A stretch of DNA of 64,000 nucleotides, taken from contig CAUYUJ010017993.1 in assembly GCA_963575745.1 (NCBI GenBank), positions 751,037 to 815,036 on the forward strand, read 5' to 3'. Both the position numbers and the translations under genes were made by a program. Each line of letters starts with the position of its first letter. Within the stretch, counting starts at the first letter, position 1. The notes under the pieces were generated by a model, which was given only the letters and a program-made list of their open reading frames with translations, was not told the DNA's origin and made no database searches. Of the stretch, positions 50,410 through 61,660 are shown piece after piece. The stretch is from Prorocentrum cordatum. Taxonomy: Eukaryota; Sar; Dinophyceae; Prorocentrales; Prorocentraceae.

Positions 50410-52150
50410 GTTGGCGCAGTCAGGGTTGGCATAGCCAGGATTGGCACAGTCATGGTTGGCAAAAGTCAGCGCGGTCGGAGATGGCATAGCCACGACTGGC
50501 ATAGTCAGCAACATCTGCTCGAGCAAATGTGCCACCGTTCTCCTCTCCTCTCCCGCCGTGTGCCTGGCGTGCGCTCTCGCACCGCGTGCCTGGCGTGCAC
50601 TTCCCTCCTCCCCTCCTGCATCCTAATGCTGCCGCGGTTAGCTGCCGCGCCGGGGTGCCTACCGTGCTCGGTGTGCACTTCCCCTCCTCTCTTCCCTCCC
50701 GTGCCCGGCGCGCGCTTCCCCCCCGACGCAACCCACTAGCAGCGCGACCCCTGGGGGCGCCCGTCCGCCGCGGATCCCAGGGGGTTCTGCGATGGTTGGC
50801 CACCTGCACCTGGAAGAGTGCGAAATGGGTCGCGAGCCGCAGGAGAAGGGGCAGGGAGAAGACAGAGAGGACCTTGCCGTCCGTCCAACGCAACCCACTG
50901 GCGCCACAGTCTCGGATTCCAACAGACTCTGCGACGGTCAGTCGCCTCGGATTCCAACAGACTCTGCGACGGTCAGTCGCCTCCACTGGGAAGAGTGCGA
51001 AGATAGTCGCGAGTCGCAGGGGGAAGGGGGGCCCCCCGCTGGGGAGGAGCTTAGTTGCCACAGTCAGGGTTGGCATAGCCAGGATTGGCACAGTCATGTT
51101 TGGCAGAGTCAGCGCGGTCGGAAATGGCACAGCCACGATGGGCATAGCCAGCAACTATTGCCCGAGCGAGTGTTATACGATTCCCCTCCTCTCTTCTCAC
51201 ACCTGGCAACGCGACCTCTGGGGGCGCCCAGCCGCCTCAGTTTCCATTGGCTTCTACGACGGTCAGTCGCTTCCACCGGGACGAGTGCGAAGACAGTCGC
51301 GAGCTGCAGGGTGGGGGGCAGGGGGGCGACAGAAAGAACCCTGCTGACCGTCCAACACAACCCACTGGCAACGCAGGGCATCGGATTCCAATGGGTTCTG
51401 CGACGGCTAATCACCTACACTGGGAAGTGCGCGGAATGGGTCGCGCGCCGCAGGAGAAGGGGCAGGGAGAAGACAAAGAGGACCTTGCCGGCCGTCGAGC
51501 ACAACCCACTGGCGACACGACCCCTGGGAACGGTCAGTCGCCTCGGATTCCAACCGGCTCTGCGACGGTCAGTCGCGTCCACTGGGAAGAGTGTGAAGAT
51601 AGTCGCGAGTCGCATGAGGAAGGGGGGCCCCCCGCTGGAGAGGAGCTTAGTTGCCACAGTCAGGGTTGGCATAGCCAGGGTTGGCACAGTCATGTTTGGC
51701 ATAGTCAGCGCGGTCGGGAATGGCACAGCCACGAATGGCATAGCCAGCAACAACTGCTCGAGTAAATGGTATGTCTTTCTCCTCCTCTCCTCTCGCACCG
51801 TGTGCCTGGCGTGCACTTCCGCCCCTCCCCTCTTGCGTCCCAGTGCTGCAGCAGTTTTCTGCCGCGCCGGGTTGCCTACCGTGCCAGGCGTGCACTGCCA
51901 TGCCTCTCCTTTGTTTCACCGGGTTTATCTCACGCGGCAGGGGTTGCTGGGAATGGGCAGCCAGGTGGCCCCTGGCCTGCTCCTTGCTGGCGTCGGCTTC
52001 CACTGGCGACCGAAGGGGTTCAGTGGGGTCTCGTTACGAATTCCATGCAAGGATCACACCAGGAATAGGCGGTCAGGTGGCCCCTGGCCTGCCCCTGGCT
52101 GGCGTCGGCCTCCCCTGGTGACCGGAAGGGTTCAGTGGGGTCTCGCTACG
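50410..52150. repeat. complex satellite, superunits of about 600 bases
   Basis: Each superunit has 15-base TTGGCATAGCCAGGA repeats (clusters at 50412, 51055 and 51650), a TCTCCTCTCCTCTC...TGCCTGGCGTGCACTTCC block (50535, 51775), and GGATTCCAACAGACTCTGCG units with ACGGTCAGTCGCCTCCACTG and GAAGATAGTCGCGAGTCGCA. The last part repeats CAGGTGGCCCCTGGCCTGC and GTTCAGTGGGGTCTCG (51960-52140). Confidence 0.85.
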
Positions 52151-52790
52151 CTGCCGACCCACACGGTGCAAGGACTTCGGCATGTGTGGCACTGTGCGCC
52201 CGTCGGTTGCTTTCTCCTGTGAGGATTCCGCTTCCTACATGTGCCACTGCTGTACCAACAAGAGGTACTACCGTTTGCATTCCTATCTGTGACGAGGTTA
52301 ACCCTCTTCACTCCTGCGCTGACACGATGTTTTGCTGGCGCGATGCATGTGTGTCGCCTACGGCACAGACGTCGTCTGGGTGTGCTTGTCGGCCTCGTTC
52401 GTTTCTGACGGTGCTTCGTGCCGACTCACACCGATTGATTGACCGCGGCGTGTTTATGGTCGCGTCGCCGCGCCATTTTGGCTGCGCTTACTTCCTGGTC
52501 GCCACCAGGGTTTCCACGCCACCGGGTTGGGAGTTTCGTTTTTGGTTCTCCTTCTGAGTGGCTGCCCGCGTGCTCGCTTCGCTTGCCTCTCTATTCTTCT
52601 TGCTGCCTAGTCGCGCCCCGGCTAGTGTTCGGACGGTTTGCGACCTGCATCGCGAACCCGCATACCAAAAGTATCCCCACCAGCCCATCCAGAAACGATT
52701 CCATACCAGGTCAGTTGATTAATCAGGGGCGCCTTGAAACACGCGGTCGCGCAATTTTTTGGAAGCGCCCAAATTGGGTTGGCAATACCG
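52151..52790. other. spacer, no gene recognised
   Basis: Lower-GC unique-looking sequence with a 140-residue open frame (52135-52557), Cys-rich in part, without a recognisable domain. GCGCCATTTTGGCTGCGC at 52471 only partly resembles the spliced leader. Confidence 0.4.
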
Positions 52791-52905
52791 TGGGGGGCCA
52801 GAAAACAAGGACCACAAATGGTTTCGCGCAACGAATTTTGGGACAGAAATTCGTGCCAGATGCGCCATGGTGCTCCTTGTGGGAAACGTGTCCGGCGCAG
52901 GTTTG
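52790..52905 (+). repeat. ~110-base dispersed repeat, copy 1
   Basis: GGCCAGAAAACAAGGACCAC, ATTCGTGCCAGATGCGCCAT and GGTGCTCCTTGTGGGAAACG; a diverged second copy is at 53547. Confidence 0.55.
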
Positions 52906-53014
52906 TGTATCTACGACTCCGGCGCCAGTGTTGCGATTTCGATGGACATCCTTGATCTGAGCTCTTGCGCTGGTTGGTATATTAAACTTGCGTGCGTTTT
53001 GATATTGTTCAGGT

Positions 53015-53070
53015 ACTGGTGTTGTTGCCGACGCTGCTGTTGCTGCTGCTTCCGATGATCGTGCCGTTGA

Positions 53071-53102
<32 letters not shown>

Positions 53103-53165
53103 CTGCTGGCGCTGCTTTTTGTGGTGTTCGTGGTGGTGGTGGTGTTGCTGCTGGGGCCATCTTGG
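53015..53165. repeat. (TGTTGC)n / CTG-type array
   Basis: GTTGTTGCCGACGCTGCTGT, then TGCTGTTGCTGTTGCTGTTG and GTGGTGGTGGTGTTGCTGC. A related GTTGTTGTTGG patch lies at 53760-53825. Confidence 0.85.
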
Positions 53166-53545
53166 GGGTACGTGGAGAAATCGGAGGAGGATGAAACAAT
53201 CGTTGTCGTTTTGCCGATCCCGCAAGCGTCTACGTTCAACTGTTGGGATTGGCGACGCCGCTTCGGCGTTGCCTGAACTCTAACATCATAATTTGTGCGC
53301 GTGCTTGCGCCATTCAGCAGTGTCCCAGGCCAATACAATCTTGGCGCCATCTGAAGCTCTTTTGGGTTCTCTTGGGGCATGTCCGGGGCCCTCTTGGGGC
53401 GCTGGGAGCACGCAGTTGCTCAACCGCCTTGGGAGCACGAGGTTTCGCAACCGCCGTGGGAGCGTGTTGGACGTGGCGCAAACGCTGCACATAGGCACCG
53501 CAGTGCGCACAGACATTGATGTTTTCAAAACTGGGGGTCCGTACT
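53166..53545. other. spacer, no gene recognised
   Basis: Includes CTTTTGGGTTCTCTTGGGGC low-complexity text (53360-53410) and the short echo GGGAGCACGCAGTTGCTCAA / GGGAGCACGAGGTTTCGCAA (53406-53450). Confidence 0.4.
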
Positions 53546-53546
53546 C

Positions 53547-53660
53547 TGGGCCAGAATAGCAAGGATCACACACAGCTTCCCCCACTGAAGTTTAAGATGG
53601 GAAGTAATGCAAGATGCGCCGTGCTGTTCCCTGTGGTAGACGCATGTGGCGTCTTACCAC
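53547..53660 (+). repeat. ~110-base dispersed repeat, copy 2
   Basis: GGCCAGAATAGCAAGGATCA, GTAATGCAAGATGCGCCGTG and CTGTTCCCTGTGGTAGACGC, aligning with 52790-52905. Confidence 0.5.
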
Positions 53661-53859
53661 GGTGGCTTCATTGGCAACACCAGTGAGTTGGGAGGTCTCT
53701 TGTAGAGAAGGGTGTCGGTGGTGCTGTAGCTGATGGTCTCGTTAGTGTTGTCGTTTTTGTTTGTGTTTGTGGTACCGCTGCTGCTGGTGTTGTTGTTGGT
53801 GCTACTGCTGGTGTTGCTTGTGCTGGTGATGCCTGGGACCATCTCGGGGGTAACAGGAG

Positions 53860-54070
53860 GTGTAGGAGAAGGAGGGGAGGGAGGGGGAGGAGGAGGAGGA
53901 GGAGGAGGAGGAGGAGGAGGGGGTGGAGGAGGAAGCACACATGAGGAGGACGGGAAGGAGGAGGATGAGGAGGAGCAGGAGGAACGCGGCGCGAGGAGGA
54001 TGAAGAGGAACGGGAGGCGGCAGGAAAGAAGCACGGAAGGAACGGACGGCGACAAGGAGGACGAGAAATC
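53860..54070. repeat. GGA-rich array
   Basis: GGAGGAGGAGG runs (53885-53930) and degenerate GAGGA text to about 54070; homopurine strand. Confidence 0.85.
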
Positions 54071-54114
54071 GGGTTTTGGGGATATGTCGTGGTGAGGGGT
54101 TCTTCGAAGATTAG

Positions 54115-54690
54115 CAATGCCGTTTGGGTGCCATTTTGGGGCCCTCTTGGGGTCCTCTTGGGGCCTTCTTGGGGCCCTCTTGGGGCTCTCTTGGGGGGTC
54201 TTGGAGCCCTTTGTGACTTTTTGAGGTGGTCTGTTTGGGGGGCCTTTTGGAGCCGTCTTGGGCCACAGTGTTTATAAAGAGGGGGGTCTGAATTCCCGTC
54301 GCCCCCTCGGATGCTCAAAACTGCTGTCTTGGGGCCCTCGTGGCCCGCTATGGGAGCGCTCTTGAGCACTCTTGGGGCCGTCTTGGGGGATTATTGGGCC
54401 CCTCTTGGGGCTATCTTGAGCCGTCTTAGGGCCGTCTTGAGGCCTCAAGAGCCCATCGGAGGCGAAACAACGAGACGGCAACACATACTGCATGTCCTTA
54501 CATGTTTGAAGGATTTTTGTCTTTGGTGGGGTCCTTGGAAGGCTCGGAGGGCACTTGAAACCGTCTTGAGGCCGCCTTGATGCCTCTTGGATGCGTGTCG
54601 CAGCCTGTCTTAAGCCATCTTGAGGTAGTTTTGGCGATCTTGGAGGCCATCATGGGCTATCTAAAGCCCTCTTTGAGCCATCGTGGGCCA
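54115..54690. repeat. CTTGGGGCCCTCTTGGGG repeat region
   Basis: Units of about 17-20 bases (GGGGCCCTCTTGGGGTCCTC, GGGGCCGTCTTGGGGGATTA) degenerate towards the right end. Same family as at 2145 and 13470. Confidence 0.8.
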
Positions 54691-54821
54691 ACACGGTCGC
54701 TCTGGCACATCGCGGGGGGGCGTCCAGACCCAGGGACGGGGGGGAGGAGGTAAACGCCCTAGACCACCTGTGCCCAGAGGGCAGGTGTGATTAGGAGGTG
54801 TTTGCGGAGTGGGAGAGGAGG

Positions 54822-54954
54822 ACGATGATGTTGATGATGATGACGATGATGATGCTGCTGCTGATGATGATGATGATGATGCTGATGCTGATGCTGATGC
54901 TGATTATGACGATGATGATGATGATGATGATGATGCTGATGATGATGATGATGC

Positions 54955-55009
<55 letters not shown>

Positions 55010-55010
55010 G

Positions 55011-55064
<54 letters not shown>

Positions 55065-55265
55065 GGAGGATGATGATGATGATGATGATGATGCTGATGA
55101 TGGTGCTAATGATGCTGATGCTGATACTGATGCTGCTGATGATGTTGCTGATGTGGACGATGATTATGCTTATGCTGCTGCTGATTGATTATGATGATGC
55201 TGACGATGATGATACAGATGATGCTGATGCTGATGCTGATGCTGATGCTGCTGATGATAATTAGG
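54822..55265. repeat. (GAT)n / (GCT GAT)n array
   Basis: About 440 bases of GAT triplets with GCT insertions at fairly regular places (GATGCTGATGCTGATGCTGA). Open in every frame; not coding. Confidence 0.95.
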
Positions 55266-55735
55266 AGGAGGAGGAAGAGGAGGAGATGAGGAGGATGCGT
55301 GTGGAGGAAGGAGGAGTAGGGGAGGCAGGATACAGGATCGACGAAGGACGCCGATCCGCATGTACAGCCGTGCGGCAGATGGGCGATGCCATCGCGCGAA
55401 TACCCATCTGGGTCGTACGCAATTACATAGGCGCCTGTCTGAACGTGCCACTTTTGCGCAGTTTGCCCGCGTGTGCTTGTCATAGTACGGCCTGCACCTC
55501 CGCGCAGCAGGGCCCGTGCTGTGCTGCGACTCCGTCAGTGTGTGGCATACGTAGGGGTGCCGACGCTCAGCCGTGAGGGCGCCTTGCTGACAGGCGCGAG
55601 AAACGTGAGCGATGGCACGAGGCCAATGATGGAGTGACGGAGGATTTTTTCCTGAGGGAGGCCTGTCCCTTGCGCATTGCCTATCGAAGACGCCCAGCGC
55701 GAGTCACCGCCGCCGCTTGCATTGTGCAGGCGCCA
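55266..55735. other. spacer, no gene recognised
   Basis: A GGAGGAGGAAG lead, then unique-looking sequence with a 96-residue Cys-containing frame (55286-55576) and no motif. Confidence 0.4.
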
Positions 55736-56380
55736 TATCCGGAGCCTCTCTGGGCCTTCTTGGGGAGGGCCGCCTTTGAGTTTTCCTGGGCCCTCATGGG
55801 GGCGTCGTGCTGCCCCTCCCCCCCCTGGGCTGGTTCGTGGTCTTTTGGGAGGCCTTTCTGGCCTTCCTGGGGCGATCTTGGGGACCTCGCGGGCCGCCGG
55901 GCTGCTGGAGCCCCGAGCGCGCGAGACCGCGAGACGCACAGCAACACCTGAGGCGCATCAGGGAGTCCTCTCCGCTCCGCGGTGCGCGCCCAGAGTGCTT
56001 CCCAGTCGGGGTGTGGCGGAAGTGATTGTGGGCCTTTTGGATGCCTTGTGGGCGGGAGGATTGTTGGAGCTTTTTTGACTCCTGTCTGGGACCTCCCGCG
56101 GGCATCGTAGGGGCCACCTTCGGACGGGGGAGCGGGCGGCTCTGAGCCCCTCTCACTTCTCCATGTTGGGCATCTCTCCGCTTTGGGTGCATCCTGTGCC
56201 GTCTTCGGGGCCTCTCGGATCGTCTCGGGGCCTTCTCGGGGGGGCCGTTTGGGCAGTCTTGGGGCGATCTCGGGGAAACCGAAGAGACATTCACTGGCGT
56301 GTGCATCCCAATGTCCTCCTCGAGGTCCTGTCGGTGCCTGCCTGCTCTGGGCGTCTTAAAGGGGCCTCTGGGAGCCAGAA
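55736..56380. repeat. degenerate GGCCTTCTTGGGG repeat region
   Basis: Worn units (CTGGGCCTTCTTGGGGAGGG, GGGCCTTTTGGATGCCTTGT, TCGGGGCCTCTCGGATCGTC) of the CTTGGGGCC family. Confidence 0.55.
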
Positions 56381-57765
56381 CGTGGGGCCCCCCGCCGGCA
56401 ACAGTGGATCTCGATTTTTGTAGGGGTTGCCGTCGTCGTTGTCGTCCTCCTCGTTGCCGTCCTTCCTCGTCCTGGACCTTGGCACCTTGGCGCGGTGGTT
56501 GCCCAGCGAGCAGGGGAAACTTGACCTTCCAGTGGGAGCCCGCCGTTCTTCCGCGTCCTGGTCCTCACCCGCGCCCTCCCCCAAGGCAAGAAAAGCCCCC
56601 CCCACCCCGACAGTTGGCGTTCAATACGCGGCCCTGGACGTTGACTAAACGCCCCTGCCCTGTCTGATGCTTCCTCGGGTGCGCTTGCTAAACGGCTCTG
56701 CTTGCCGGGCTGCGTATTATGAGGGTGAATATTATGTTTTCTACCCGTGTCTCCTGATCCTGCTCCTCCCCCTTCGTCTCCGCCTGCTCCTGCTCGCACT
56801 TGTTTCTGTTCGGGGCGTTCTCTGCGTTCCACTTACATGACCTCGCAGTCCAGTATGCAGAGCAGCATGTAATGCCGTGCAGCATGTGTTCGGGGAGTGC
56901 GTACTCATTGGGATGAGGTGGCGTAACAAACACAGTAGCAATGATGGTGATTCCGATAAGGAGAGGGCTCGCGCGGCATGAGCACATATGTTCGTCTACA
57001 TGTACACGTCACTGGAAAGATGCCCGCTCGGGTTGTGCCGATTCAAGAGCTTCGCGAGGACTTCCGACAGTCTATGCTTGAACAACTGTTCGTCCTTAAG
57101 GTCCCCATATTTTTGCTAATTGTCTTCCCTCCCCAGCACAAGGGTAGGTGGGCCGCCTGTGGAAGGAGCAGCGCCCGACCGCGGGAGCTCCTTGGGATGA
57201 GGACTCCACGAATGCCTTGAGAGGTCCTTTTTGCACGGCAGAGGTCGGAACCGAGGACATTCGTTTTCAGGTGCAACGTTGGGGCGGGTGGTCAGGGAGG
57301 ATCGACCCCCAATCGCCCATAGATCGCCGACAGGCGCCCGATAGTCCAACCCCGCCCAGGAACGCGTGGGTTCGCTGTGGGGGGTGTCTATCGCCGATCT
57401 ACAGTTGAAACCTATGCCAAGAAACACCCTGTTTGCCTTCAGTGTGCCCCAGGTTTCTTGGGCTTCGATGGTTTTGCTATGGAAATCGTGACGCTCCCAT
57501 ACAAAAAATCAAGGGGCGCCCTGGGGTCTCAGGGTTGGGTCTCTTGCGGAAGGTCTCTCGTGGACGAGCTCTTCCTGCATCCCCGATTTCATCGGCGATG
57601 GATCGCCGATTCTAGCCCCGATGTGTCCGCTTATGAGCTGCCCCCCCTTCCTCACGACCCCCTCCCTGAACTGGTTTCCCCCCCCCCCCCGGCGTCCTCC
57701 CCCTACATTGGATGGGACAATGGGGGGCACGTGGTGTCGGCACGGATGGAGGGGGGGTCGGAGGA
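56381..57765. other. spacer with ATCGCCGAT dyads, no gene recognised
   Basis: Unique-looking. TATCGCCGATCTACAG (57388), CATCGGCGATGGATCGCCGA (57589) and GATCGCCGACAG (57320) are related short dyads. No coding motif. Confidence 0.4.
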
Positions 57766-57766
57766 A

Positions 57767-58036
57767 GAGGGGGAGGAAGAAGAGGGGGAGGATGAGGGGG
57801 AGGATGAGGACGAGGAGGGGGAGGAGGAGGAGGGGGAGGAGAGGAGGAGGAGGAGGAGGAGAGACGAAGAGGAGGAGGAGGAGGAGGCGGAGGCGGAGGA
57901 GGAGGAGGAGGGAAGAAGAGACGAGGAGAGGACGAGGAGGAGGAGGAGGATGAGCAGGGGAGGGAGGAGGGAGGAGAAGGAGGAGGCGGAGGAGGAGCAG
58001 GAGGCGTAGGAGGGGGAGGAGGAGGAGGAGGAGGAG
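57767..58036. repeat. (GGA)n array
   Basis: About 270 bases of GGA/GGGGAGGA text merging into the GAT array at 58040. Confidence 0.9.
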
Positions 58037-58037
58037 G

Positions 58038-58100
<63 letters not shown>

Positions 58101-58108
58101 CTGCTGAC

Positions 58109-58190
<82 letters not shown>

Positions 58191-58233
58191 AAGATGCTGA
58201 TGATGCTGATGCTGATGCTGATGCTGATGCTGC

Positions 58234-58284
<51 letters not shown>

Positions 58285-58290
58285 GTAGGA
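58037..58290. repeat. (GAT)n array
   Basis: About 250 bases of GAT with short GCT clusters at 58098 and 58200-58235, then a GGA run resumes to about 58370. Confidence 0.95.
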
Positions 58291-58376
58291 GGAGGAGGAG
58301 GAGGCGGAGGAGGAGGAGGAGGATGGGGAGGAGGAGGAAAGGGAGGAAGAGGAGGAGGAAGATGAGGAAGCGTAAG

Positions 58377-58830
58377 AGGAATACGAACAATAGTACGAAT
58401 AATCGTAATAATAATACTTGTAATAACAGTAATAACAGTATTAATAATTATAACAATAGTAAGATCACGAATAGTAGGAGTAATACTGGTACGATTACTA
58501 CGAATAAGAACAATGAGACGTGTAAGACGAATAATACGAATATGGATACGAATATTGATACGCATGTCAATACTGACACGACTAGTACTACTAATACTAC
58601 TAGTTGTACTACTAATACTATTGATACTAATAAAGATGGTGAAGCTGTTATCAATAATCATACGATTACTAATATTAATTGTATTAGTAATTACGAATAA
58701 CAAGTACTCATACTCATGCGTTTTCGTATACATATATCAAGTATACTATACACAAGAATGATCGTATTACTACGCCGACATAAAACATACTAATACTACT
58801 AAGAATGATACGACAAAGAAAAAGAGGAGG
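58377..58830. repeat. AT-rich degenerate triplet array (AAT/ACT/ACG)
   Basis: AATAGTACGAATAATCGTAA, ATACTACTAGTTGTACTACT and similar: a three-base rhythm with A and T at most positions, directly after the GGA/GAT arrays. The composition is opposite to its surroundings. It ends in a second GGA run (58822-58885). Confidence 0.85.
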
Positions 58831-58889
58831 AGGAGGAAGAGGGAAGAGGAGGAGGACGACGAGGAGGGGGAGGAGGACGGAGGGGGCGG

Positions 58890-59200
58890 GATTGGGCAAG
58901 CTCAGTCTGGAGGTTCATTACTCCCCCGCCCCTTGAAAAGTGACCCGTGCAGAGTGACGCTCACCCGATCACGGTGGGCCTCCTGGGGCGGGTGCCCCGC
59001 AGAGGCCTTGGCAGGCCCCTTCTCGACAGAAGCGGCAGGGACGAGGACGAGGACGGGGACCCAGAGACGAGGACGAGGACGAGGACCCAGAGACGAGGAC
59101 GAGGACGACGAGGACGCGAGGACGTGGACGACGACCCAGAGATCCGCCGGCGACGAGGACGAGGACCCCGAGATCCGGCGCCCCCGACAGAAATTGGAGT
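58890..59200. repeat. GACGAG hexamer block
   Basis: GACGAGGACGAGGACGGGGA, then ACCCAGAGACGAGGACGAGG repeated (about 59040-59175); unique-looking lead at 58890-59035. Confidence 0.8.
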
Positions 59201-59204
59201 CCCG

Positions 59205-59330
59205 GGTTGGGGGCCGTTTCTTCGGCCTCCGGGAGCCGTCATTGGGCCTCGGGAACGTCAAGAACCGATTCGGGACGAAGAACCGTCCCCAGGGGAGTGG
59301 TCCGGACCTCCGGGGCCCACGCGTCAGAAA
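59205..59330 (+). repeat. dispersed ~190-base repeat, diverged copy 3
   Basis: GGCCTCCGGGAGCCGTCATT, GGGCCTCGGGAACGTCAAGA and CCAGGGGAGTGGTCCGGACC align in order with the copy at 19998-20190. Confidence 0.55.
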
Positions 59331-60070
59331 AATCGGGCGGCCGGATGTCTGGGTACGGCAGGTTCGCGCGTCGTGGCGACGCGGCGGCGACCCCCACCGC
59401 GGGCGTTCCAGGTTGAACGCCGCCCGTGGCCGGGAACGAGACAGTATACGGAACGAGGAAGGGCCGCTGCCAGCTCACCCGAACGCCCAAGTGGCGGAGC
59501 ACAGGACATACGTGACATACCTCGCCGAGCACAGACGCAAGCGCCAGGCCTGGGGTTCGCCCCCGCCGAGGACGCAGTGACCCTTAGCCATAGCGAGACG
59601 AGGTGGGACAGCCATGGGCCCCACTTGAAGTCGGTGCATAGAGGCCAAACAAGTGCACGCACTACCATGATTCCACGACCAGCAACAAGCCGAATCCTAT
59701 CCCACGAGATCGCAGAGCACGTCAACCGACAACCCGCATGTACAACAACTAGTGACACAACCTACTACCTACTCACAGCACACTGTGCAAGCCGACAACG
59801 ATAAGACGGCAGCCCTGACAGCATCCCAGGGCACCGGCGTAGCAGCACGACAAAGAGCCGACTGCCAAGACAAGACAACGCAAGACAAACGAGCCGCAAT
59901 GCTACCATTCCGACAGCCGCGACGACACAGGCACGGGGAAGCCACAAAGCAACGAAAGCAGCTCGACTACGCGCACAATCAGAGCCATGAACCGTTCAGA
60001 GTTAAACCAAACAAGGGCCAACCCAAACAACCAATAACACACTGTGTAGCAACGCAAACAACCGACCGAT
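59331..60070. other. T-poor region upstream of LINE 2, no gene recognised
   Basis: From about 59640 the plus strand is rich in A and C and poor in T, like the LINE that follows, so this may be its worn 5' end. No domain recognised. Confidence 0.4.
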
Positions 60071-60129
60071 AATAACCGCGACGACAAGCACTACGCCAAT
60101 ACAGCACCAACCACCGACAGCTCAACGCC

Positions 60130-60690
60130 AAGTGCGACCTTGGCCACGCCAGCAACTTGAAGGCAATCATACAGGCCACAACAGCACCGACCCTATACCA
60201 GAGCGTCTTCGGCGACGACCTGCACCCTGCGGCGCGACGCGCCCTCGACTCGGCCCCCAATGGCAACAACAGGCGCAAAACGAAACATTTCTACACGGGC
60301 GCGTGTTACAATATCCCACATACTTGTGCAGGAAACTGATATGTTTGAAGGGCGTACATTCGGGGGCGCTTACCACGGCATCGTCAGCGACAGCCACAAC
60401 ATGGACTTCAACATCAGCGCATGCACCAACAACACAGGCGAGTTCATGGCAGTAATACAGGCAATCATGTGGATCCTCGCGGCCAACGGATCCCAGCATG
60501 TCAGAATTTTTACATATTGCAAGACGGTGGTCGACATATGCCATGGCACGGCAACCTCGACCGCAGACCGCGACCTCGCCATGTGCCTCAAGCTTGTACT
60601 CGCTTGCGCCAGTACCATCGCCAGCATGCACTTCCACCGCGTGCCAAGCCACGAAGGGATGCCGTGGAACGAACTTGCTGATTGTTAATC
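60130..60690 (+). pseudogene. RNase H domain of LINE 2, catalytic residues lost
   Basis: Begins NAKCDLGHASNLKAIIQATT, then HFYTGACYNIPHTCAG, which fits a first RNase H strand (normally YTDG) without its Asp. After a frame change: GGAYHGIVSDSHNMDFNIS, NNTGEFMAVIQAIMWIL with the conserved Glu at 60440-60442, VRIFTYCKTVVDICHG (normally TDS; the Asp is Tyr here) and HRVPSHEGMPWNELADC with the H-x-G-x-x-x-NE-x-AD ending. The fold is clear, but two of the catalytic carboxylates are missing, so this copy should be inactive. Confidence 0.6.
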
Positions 60691-61660
60691 AAGGCGCGAG
60701 CGGAAGAAGCACGAGCAGCACGAGCCGACCAACAACATCTCCAGGGGGTTCTCACTCGCGATCAAGATCAGCACATATTATCAATGGGAAAAGTACGGGG
60801 AAATACTACCCGAGATAGACGTGCATATCCAGCCAAGCAAGAGAACAACCTCATCTTCGGGAATATGAAGCGCGACGCCAAGGCCGAGTACATGATAGCA
60901 CCGACGGAACACATTAACATCTCCGCGGGGATCAGGATCCACATCGCGACCTACAACGTCGAAAGCGCCAGGGAAGCGGAGCCGACAGTCAAGAAAAAAG
61001 ATGACCAGATCCGGAAGATTGACCAGCGAATGGCGGGGGCCGATCGCGCGACGACAGCTACAACATCGCGGAGTGCACATCATTGGGGTCCAGGAAGGAG
61101 GGAACGAGCGACGAGTAGCAACCAGCAACGGTTACCACATGATCAGCAGCTCACACCACAACTACAACTGCAGATGCGAATTGTGGGCCAGTCTAACGCT
61201 ACTATATGCTGCGACACCAACGGGGCCATTCTTTTCAGCCGTCGGGCTTTCGCGTTATCGCAGCCAGGCCACGACTACTCATTGCGCTTTTCCAAGCGAA
61301 GGCGTTCGACCACATTGTGCGTGTGTGTTGCGCACGCCCCGCACAAAAAGAACGCTAAATAACGAAGTTAGTTCTGGGGGTGCATGACAAGGCAAGCATA
61401 GGAGTTCAACCCGTCCATCGTCCTCATCGATGCAGACGGGAGAGCCGGATCTACGACATCACAATGGGTTGGACCCGCAGGTTTACAGCAGCAACAGGTC
61501 GAAAGCGGACAGCGGCAACACGGATTGGTTGCGCCGGCGCACGTGCTTATCGTCAACGCCCATAGATCAGACGGCGAAGACCACCATGCATGGACATATC
61601 CCATGGACATGGACACCGCATCGATTACGTCATGTCAAGCGAAGGATTACATCATGCCGT
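60690..61660 (+). pseudogene. AP-endonuclease domain of LINE 2, frameshifted
   Basis: A one-base shift after the RNase H (LAD to LLIKARAEEARAARADQQ) leads to IRIHIATYNVESAREAEPTV, the opening N of the domain. VHIIGVQEGGNERRVATSNG (61073-61130) holds the catalytic Glu motif. VLIDADGRAGS (about 61420) is the D-x-(N/D)-G-R-x-G motif, and GHRIDYVMSS (61611-61640) matches the conserved RIDYV box. Each lies in a different frame from its neighbour. Confidence 0.6.

Noticed and set aside
52471-52488. Possible second spliced-leader relict (CCATTTTGGCT)
   Set aside because: Only about 12 bases match; the AAG end and the CCGTA start are absent.
57509-58733. Long minus-strand frames of Ile, His or Pro runs
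   Set aside because: Direct translation of GGA/GAT arrays.
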